Assembly: GCA_030685065.1 (NCBI GenBank) | Contig: JAUXQH010000122.1 | Span: 1-64,000 of the forward strand | DNA from: Pseudomonadota bacterium | GTDB lineage: Bacteria; Myxococcota_A; UBA796; SXON01 | DNA: 64,000 nucleotides | Reading direction: 5' to 3' | In this document: positions 60,334-64,000 of the stretch, piece by piece | How the letters are laid out: each line of letters starts with the position of its first letter | Numbering within the stretch: the stretch's first letter is position 1 | Made by a program: the position numbers and the translations under genes | The notes under the pieces: generated by a model | Database searches by the model: none | What the model was told of the DNA's origin: nothing | What the model saw: only the letters and a program-made list of their open reading frames with translations

Positions 60334-61443
60334 TCAGTCCTCGGTGCGATCGAGCGTCACCGCCACGTCCACCGCGCCGTCCGCGCCGCGCGTGACACGC
60401 AAGTCGGCCCAGCCGGCGTAGGCGTTCGTCAGGAGGTCACCGGAGTGGTCGAGCGCGAGGACGGGCACCCACGTCTTGCCGGCCCACACCTTCGCGACCG
60501 GGTTGGCGCGCGCGGCCTCGTCGGCGAAGGGGTAGGCCTCGCGCACCTCGCCCCCCTTGCCGGAGACGACCTGGTGGAATGTGTCGCCCGCTGTCGCCAG
60601 GAGGATGTGCTCGAGATGGTGGTCGTGGCCGGAGGCGTAATGACGCACGCCGCAACCGATCAGCACACCCATCGCCTCGGGGGAGAGCAGCTCGGCGGGG
60701 CTGTCACGATACTTCCCGAAGGTGACCGCGGGGTGGTGCCCGAACGCGATGCGGCGGCGCGGGGCGGGAGTCGACGCGCAGTGGTCCCGGAGCCAGGTGA
60801 GCTGGCGATCCCGGAGGTCCACCAGGTCGGTTTTTCCGGTGAGCGCCATGGTGTCGAGGAAGAGGAGCTCGAGCTCGTCGCCGTCGCGGAGCGCCCAATA
60901 CCGCCAGGGTTGGACCCAGGTCGGCCCCTCGGGGGTGACCCGGAGCGCGGTCCCCTCGATCGCCACTTCGGGGTGGCGGAACGTGTGGCGCACGGATGCC
61001 AGGGGCGCCGGCGAGGCGTACTCGTGGTTGCCGAGCACGGCGTAGAAGGCCAAGGCGAGCGGCGCGTATCGCTCGTGGAAGCGCCGCCGCATCATCGCCC
61101 CCTCCGGAGAGGAGAGGCCGAGGGCGCCGAGGCCGTAGAAGTTGTCGCCGAGGAGCACGGCGGCGTCGCAGGTGGGGCCCTGCTCGCACGCGGCGGCGAT
61201 CCGGGACACGAGCGCGCGGGCGAGCGGATCCGCGGGGCGCGAGCCGCCGTCCCCGATCAGGGCGGCGCGGAACAGACCGTCCTCGCCGAGGAGCTCGGCG
61301 CGCAAGACCCCGCCCCCGAGCGGGGGCTCACCGAAGGGGGCCACGGCGCCGCTCTCGGCGGGGGCGCGCTCGGGCGCGGCGGGGCGATGGGCGCAGGCCA
61401 CCATCGAGGCGAAGAGGAGGAGGGCGAGGGGGGCGGGGGTCAT
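60334..61443 (-). CDS. Metallophosphoesterase lipoprotein (acid phosphatase-like)
   Basis: A 369-residue calcineurin-type phosphoesterase. PLALLLFASMVAC is a lipoprotein signal. The metal motifs are LIGDGGS (Asp), VLLGDNFYGLG (GDxxY), AVLGNHEY (GNHE), FGHHPA (GHH) and ASGHDHHLEH (GHxH). The arrangement, with Tyr after the second Asp, resembles purple acid phosphatases of the tartrate-resistant type. ATG at 61443 overlaps the stop of the upstream GMC gene (ATGA), so it is translationally coupled to the cholesterol-oxidase-like enzyme. Substrate unknown. Confidence 0.85.
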   Translation of the reverse strand: MTPAPLALLLFASMVACAHRPAAPERAPAESGAVAPFGEPPLGGGVLRAELLGEDGLFRAALIGDGGSRPADPLARALVSRIAAACEQGPTCDAAVLLGDNFYGLGALGLSSPEGAMMRRRFHERYAPLALAFYAVLGNHEYASPAPLASVRHTFRHPEVAIEGTALRVTPEGPTWVQPWRYWALRDGDELELLFLDTMALTGKTDLVDLRDRQLTWLRDHCASTPAPRRRIAFGHHPAVTFGKYRDSPAELLSPEAMGVLIGCGVRHYASGHDHHLEHILLATAGDTFHQVVSGKGGEVREAYPFADEAARANPVAKVWAGKTWVPVLALDHSGDLLTNAYAGWADLRVTRGADGAVDVAVTLDRTED

Positions 61444-63035
61444 TCCGCGCGGCCCGCCTCCCCCTTCCGTGGCACATGGCTCATGGCGTGCTCCGCGAGC
61501 GCCGTGATGGTGAGCGAGGGGTTCACGCCCAGGTTGGCGCCGATCATCGAGCCGTCGATGACCATCATGTGGTCGTAGCCGAACACCCGGCACTTCGCGT
61601 CGATCACGCCGTCCGCGGCGGAGGTGCCCATCGCGCAGCCGCCGAGGATGTGGGCGGTGGTGGGAACATCGAGCACGGCTTCGGTGACCGAGCTGCGGGC
61701 CATGCCGCCGAGGTCTTTCGCGATGGCGCGGGCCGCCACGTTGGCGCTCGGGATGTAGGTCGGCACGGGGGGCTGACCCGCGGGGATCTGGGTGACGAGC
61801 TGCTTTCCGAACGGCCAGAACCAGCGGCGCCCGCGACGGATGGCCATGTGGTTGTCGAGCGTCTGCATGACGAGGAGGATCACCGTCCGCTCGGCCCACC
61901 CGAAGGGCATCCAGCCGCGCAGCACGTCGAGCGGGGAGGTGAGGACCACGCCCAACCATCGGAGCCAGCGCGGCACCCGGCCGCCACCGTCCGTCAGCGG
62001 TGTGGTGATGAGCGCGAGGCTGTCCGACCCCGAGGAGTAGCGAACGGGCTCGAGGTGGGTGTGGTCGTCCAACTCGATTTGGGAGCCGATCGCGACGCCC
62101 TGGTTCATCTTCTTGTTCGGGTCGCGCGCGGTGACACCCAACACGGCCTCGCTGTTGGTGCGCACGAAGTCTCCCAGGCGGTCGGAGAGCTTCGAGAGCG
62201 CTCCCTGCTCCTTGCACTTGAGCAGGAGATCCACGGTGCCGAGCACACCCGCGGAGAAGACGACGCCGCGGGCGGTGTACACCTTGCGATCCTTCCGGAA
62301 CAGCGAGGTGGAACGCTCGGTGTGGACGCGGTAGCCGCCCTCGGGGAGGGGCTCGACGAGGGTGACGCGACGCTCCGGGAATACGGCGGCGCCGCGCTTC
62401 TCGGCGAGGAACAGGTAGTTCTTGTCGAGCGTGTTCTTGGCGCCGAAGCGGCAGCCGACCATGCACCCGCCACAATAGTTGCAGCCCTCGCGGGGCGGCC
62501 CCTCACCGTCGAAGAACGGGTCGGGCACGGTCTTGCCGGCCTCGCCGAAGTAGACGGCGACGGTCGTGGGCGCGAAGCTCGCCTCGCGGCCGATCCGCTT
62601 GGCGTGCGCGCGCACGAGCTCGTCGGCGGCGAAGAACTTGTTGGTCTCGACGGCGCCGAGCATGCGCTTGGCCGTCGCGTAGAACGGCGGGAGCACGGTC
62701 TTCCAGTCGGCGAGGTCCTTCCACTTCGGGTCCTCGAACGCGCGCGGGGGCGGCACGAGGAGGGTGTTGGCATACACCAGGCTACCCCCGCCGACACCCG
62801 CGCCCGACAGGATGAAGACGTGCGGAAGCAGCGTCATCTTGAAGATGCCGTGGCAACCGGCGAGCGGGGCCCACAGGAAGCGCTTCAGGTCCCAGTTGGT
62901 CTTCGGGAAGTCCGCGGGGGCCCACCGCTTGCCCATCTCGAGCACGCCCACGGTGTAGCCCTTCTCCGTGAGCCGGTGCGCGGAGACCGAGCCGCCGAAG
63001 CCCGAGCCGATGACGAGCCAGTCGAAGTCGTACAT
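61440..63035 (-). CDS. Cholesterol-oxidase-like GMC oxidoreductase
   Basis: A 531-residue FAD enzyme. WLVIGSGFGGSVSAHRLTEKG is the FAD-binding start, LSGAGVGGGSLVYANTLLVP the second FAD motif, and HILGGCAMGTSAADGVID and MMVIDGSMIGANLGVNPSLT the C-terminal part, all as in bacterial cholesterol oxidases. GCNYCGGCMVGCRFGAKNTL (near residue 185) is the Cys-rich loop also found in related dehydrogenases of sterol-using bacteria. No signal peptide, so it is probably cytoplasmic or peripheral. With the nearby sterol-desaturase fusion at 16417, it suggests sterol or lipid alcohol metabolism, but that link is inference only. Confidence 0.85.
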   Translation of the reverse strand: MYDFDWLVIGSGFGGSVSAHRLTEKGYTVGVLEMGKRWAPADFPKTNWDLKRFLWAPLAGCHGIFKMTLLPHVFILSGAGVGGGSLVYANTLLVPPPRAFEDPKWKDLADWKTVLPPFYATAKRMLGAVETNKFFAADELVRAHAKRIGREASFAPTTVAVYFGEAGKTVPDPFFDGEGPPREGCNYCGGCMVGCRFGAKNTLDKNYLFLAEKRGAAVFPERRVTLVEPLPEGGYRVHTERSTSLFRKDRKVYTARGVVFSAGVLGTVDLLLKCKEQGALSKLSDRLGDFVRTNSEAVLGVTARDPNKKMNQGVAIGSQIELDDHTHLEPVRYSSGSDSLALITTPLTDGGGRVPRWLRWLGVVLTSPLDVLRGWMPFGWAERTVILLVMQTLDNHMAIRRGRRWFWPFGKQLVTQIPAGQPPVPTYIPSANVAARAIAKDLGGMARSSVTEAVLDVPTTAHILGGCAMGTSAADGVIDAKCRVFGYDHMMVIDGSMIGANLGVNPSLTITALAEHAMSHVPRKGEAGRAE

Positions 63036-63406
63036 GGCCGCTCGCTAACTGATTCCTGGTCGCGAGCGCGGTTTCCTGCGGGCCCGTCACGGCCGATAGC
63101 GCTCGTCGGGGCCGAGGAACGGGGAGCCGTCCGAGTAGGTGCCCGGGCTCTGGTCTCCGGCCGAGCCGGCTCGCTGTCGTCGTCGTAGAGCGCGCGCACG
63201 ACCAGGTCGAGCGTGCCGCGCGTCGTGAGATCCGTCCGGCCGACATCGAGCATCACGTCGACCACCTGCGGCGCCGCGTCCGTATCGGCGAGCGCCCCCG
63301 TGGGCCCGGCTAGCGCCCGCCGGCCGGGATGGTTAGGCTCGCGACGGATACCCCCCGGACGAGACGCGCCGTACCCGGTCAGGACAAGACGACGCACGGA
63401 GCGCAC
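63036..63406. other. Intergenic region, no gene recognised
   Basis: About 370 bases between the GMC gene and the SMR exporter, divergent. I see no convincing reading frame, RNA gene or riboswitch. The ribosome site GGAG lies at about -9 of the exporter start. Confidence 0.5.
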
Positions 63407-63730
63407 ATGTCCTGGATCCTCCTGGTCGTCGCCGGTCTGTTGGAGACGGGCTGGGCCGTCGGTCTCAAGTACACCGAGGGCTTCTCGAAGCCGGTTCCGA
63501 CCGTGTTGACCATCGCCGCGATGGTGCTGAGCATGGGGCTGCTCGGCCTCGCGCTGCGCGACCTGCCTGTCGGCACCGCCTACGCCGTGTGGGTCGGCAT
63601 CGGCGCCTTCGGCACCGCGGTGCTCGGCATCCTCCTGTTCAGCGAGCCCGCGACCCCGGCGCGGCTGTTCTTCCTGGTGCTGCTCGCGGTCGCGATCGCG
63701 GGGCTGAAGGTCACGTCGCCGTCGACGTAG
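63407..63730 (+). CDS. SMR-family exporter, SugE/Gdx-like
   Basis: A 107-residue small multidrug resistance protein with four membrane helices. SWILLVVAGLLETGWAVGLKYTEGF contains the essential membrane Glu (Glu13), and LPVGTAYAVWVGIGAFGTAVLGILLF is the GTAYAVW helix. The combination AGLLETGWAVGLKY is closer to SugE/Gdx (guanidinium export) than to EmrE (multidrug). A guanidine riboswitch is often found upstream of such genes, but I could not see one. Start at ATG 63407 with GGAG upstream. Confidence 0.88.
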   Translation: MSWILLVVAGLLETGWAVGLKYTEGFSKPVPTVLTIAAMVLSMGLLGLALRDLPVGTAYAVWVGIGAFGTAVLGILLFSEPATPARLFFLVLLAVAIAGLKVTSPST

Positions 63731-63769
63731 GCCCGGCGCGGGATACGATACATGCGTTCAGGTAATCCC

Positions 63770-64000
63770 ATGGCGCGCATCGCCTGCCTCGACCTCGACA
63801 CCTTCTTCGTCTCGGTCGAGCGCCTGCTCGATCCCTCGCTGGTGGGCCAGCCGGTCGTGGTCGGCGGCAGGAAGGGCGCGCGGGGCGTCGTCACCTCCGC
63901 GAGCTACGAGGTGCGCCTGCTCGGCGTGCGTTCTGGCATGCCGATGTCCGAGGCCGTGCGGCGCGCGCCCGACGCGATCTTCGTCCCCACCCGACACGAC
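63770..64000 (+). CDS. Y-family DNA polymerase (DinB/Pol IV-like), N-terminal part
   Basis: The first 77 codons of a translesion polymerase, cut by the window edge. MARIACLDLDTFFVSVERLL contains the first catalytic Asp pair (LDLDTFF), followed by GQPVVVGG, RGVVTSASYEVR (the Y-family Ser-Tyr-Glu/Ala-Arg segment) and GVRSGMPMSEAVRRAP. ATG at 63770 begins the conserved domain; ATG at 63752 in frame adds six residues. Whether it is DinB or an ImuB-type member needs the missing C-terminus. Confidence 0.85.
   Translation, partial: MARIACLDLDTFFVSVERLLDPSLVGQPVVVGGRKGARGVVTSASYEVRLLGVRSGMPMSEAVRRAPDAIFVPTRHD

Noticed and set aside
63300..63406. Possible guanidine riboswitch upstream of the SugE/Gdx-like gene
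   Set aside because: I looked for the conserved blocks of the guanidine-I class and for paired ACGR-loop hairpins of the guanidine-II class. ACGG/ACGA tetramers occur, but no adequate stems close them.

Overview
This is a high-GC chromosomal window, most probably from a Myxococcota (old Deltaproteobacteria) lineage. The signs are the many lipoproteins with Thr-Asp repeat linkers, a giant MopE-type metal-binding repeat protein ending in a MYXO-CTERM-like tail (Gly/Cys/Ser patch, hydrophobic helix, Arg cluster), DUF2330 and FG-GAP proteins, and a bacterial serpin. I saw no rRNA, tRNA, CRISPR array, phage or transposase gene. The species assignment is inference.

Layout. 0-7 kb: a membrane-embedded patatin hydrolase, then a UrtA-like solute-binding lipoprotein whose 3' end overlaps that of a convergent Cache-domain pentameric ligand-gated ion channel. 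7-16 kb: small membrane proteins, a phosphodiester glycosidase, a sulfatase-fold enzyme, DUF2330 and serpin lipoproteins, a decayed FG-GAP gene, and an FGE-sulfatase-domain lipoprotein with a long Thr-Asp tract. 15.7-20 kb: a sulfur-themed locus. A DsrE protein is divergent from a three-gene overlapping operon (sterol desaturase-rhodanese fusion, Tat-exported glycosidase, ArsR-rhodanese regulator), with palindromes between them. 20-24.4 kb: a complete polyamine importer (potABCD-like). 24.5-34 kb: secreted proteins. These are the 1224-residue MopE protein, a lipoprotein peroxiredoxin whose peroxidatic residue is encoded by an in-frame TGA followed by a SECIS-like hairpin (a likely selenoprotein), and a four-gene lipoprotein operon with two arylsulfotransferase-fold proteins. 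34-41 kb: M29-like peptidase, HEAT protein, AbrB-Doc toxin-antitoxin with an operator palindrome, a fused alpha/beta 2-oxoacid dehydrogenase E1, a TPR protein and an amidohydrolase.

41-50.3 kb is the accessory region and the most unusual part. Base composition falls visibly. Five genes of defence-like character lie in four blocks: an HD dNTPase with an unknown partner, a DUF4365 nuclease-like/TPR protein, a nuclease-helicase, and an ankyrin protein. The blocks are separated by copies of a roughly 200-240 bp structured repeat. Its hairpins change by compensating substitutions while the terminal loops stay GRRGAC-like. The sequences flanking each block are inverted repeats of one another, so each block looks like a discrete cassette. 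A divergent copy and three 83-bp tandem repeats lie just upstream.

50.3-64 kb returns to high-GC genes: a second amidohydrolase lipoprotein, a DUF7151/L-domain-like lipoprotein, gamma-carbonic anhydrase, a radical SAM protein, a Tat-exported GMC oxidoreductase with its small subunit, an M20 peptidase, a metallophosphatase overlapping a cholesterol-oxidase-like GMC enzyme, an SMR exporter, and the start of a Y-family DNA polymerase cut by the window edge.
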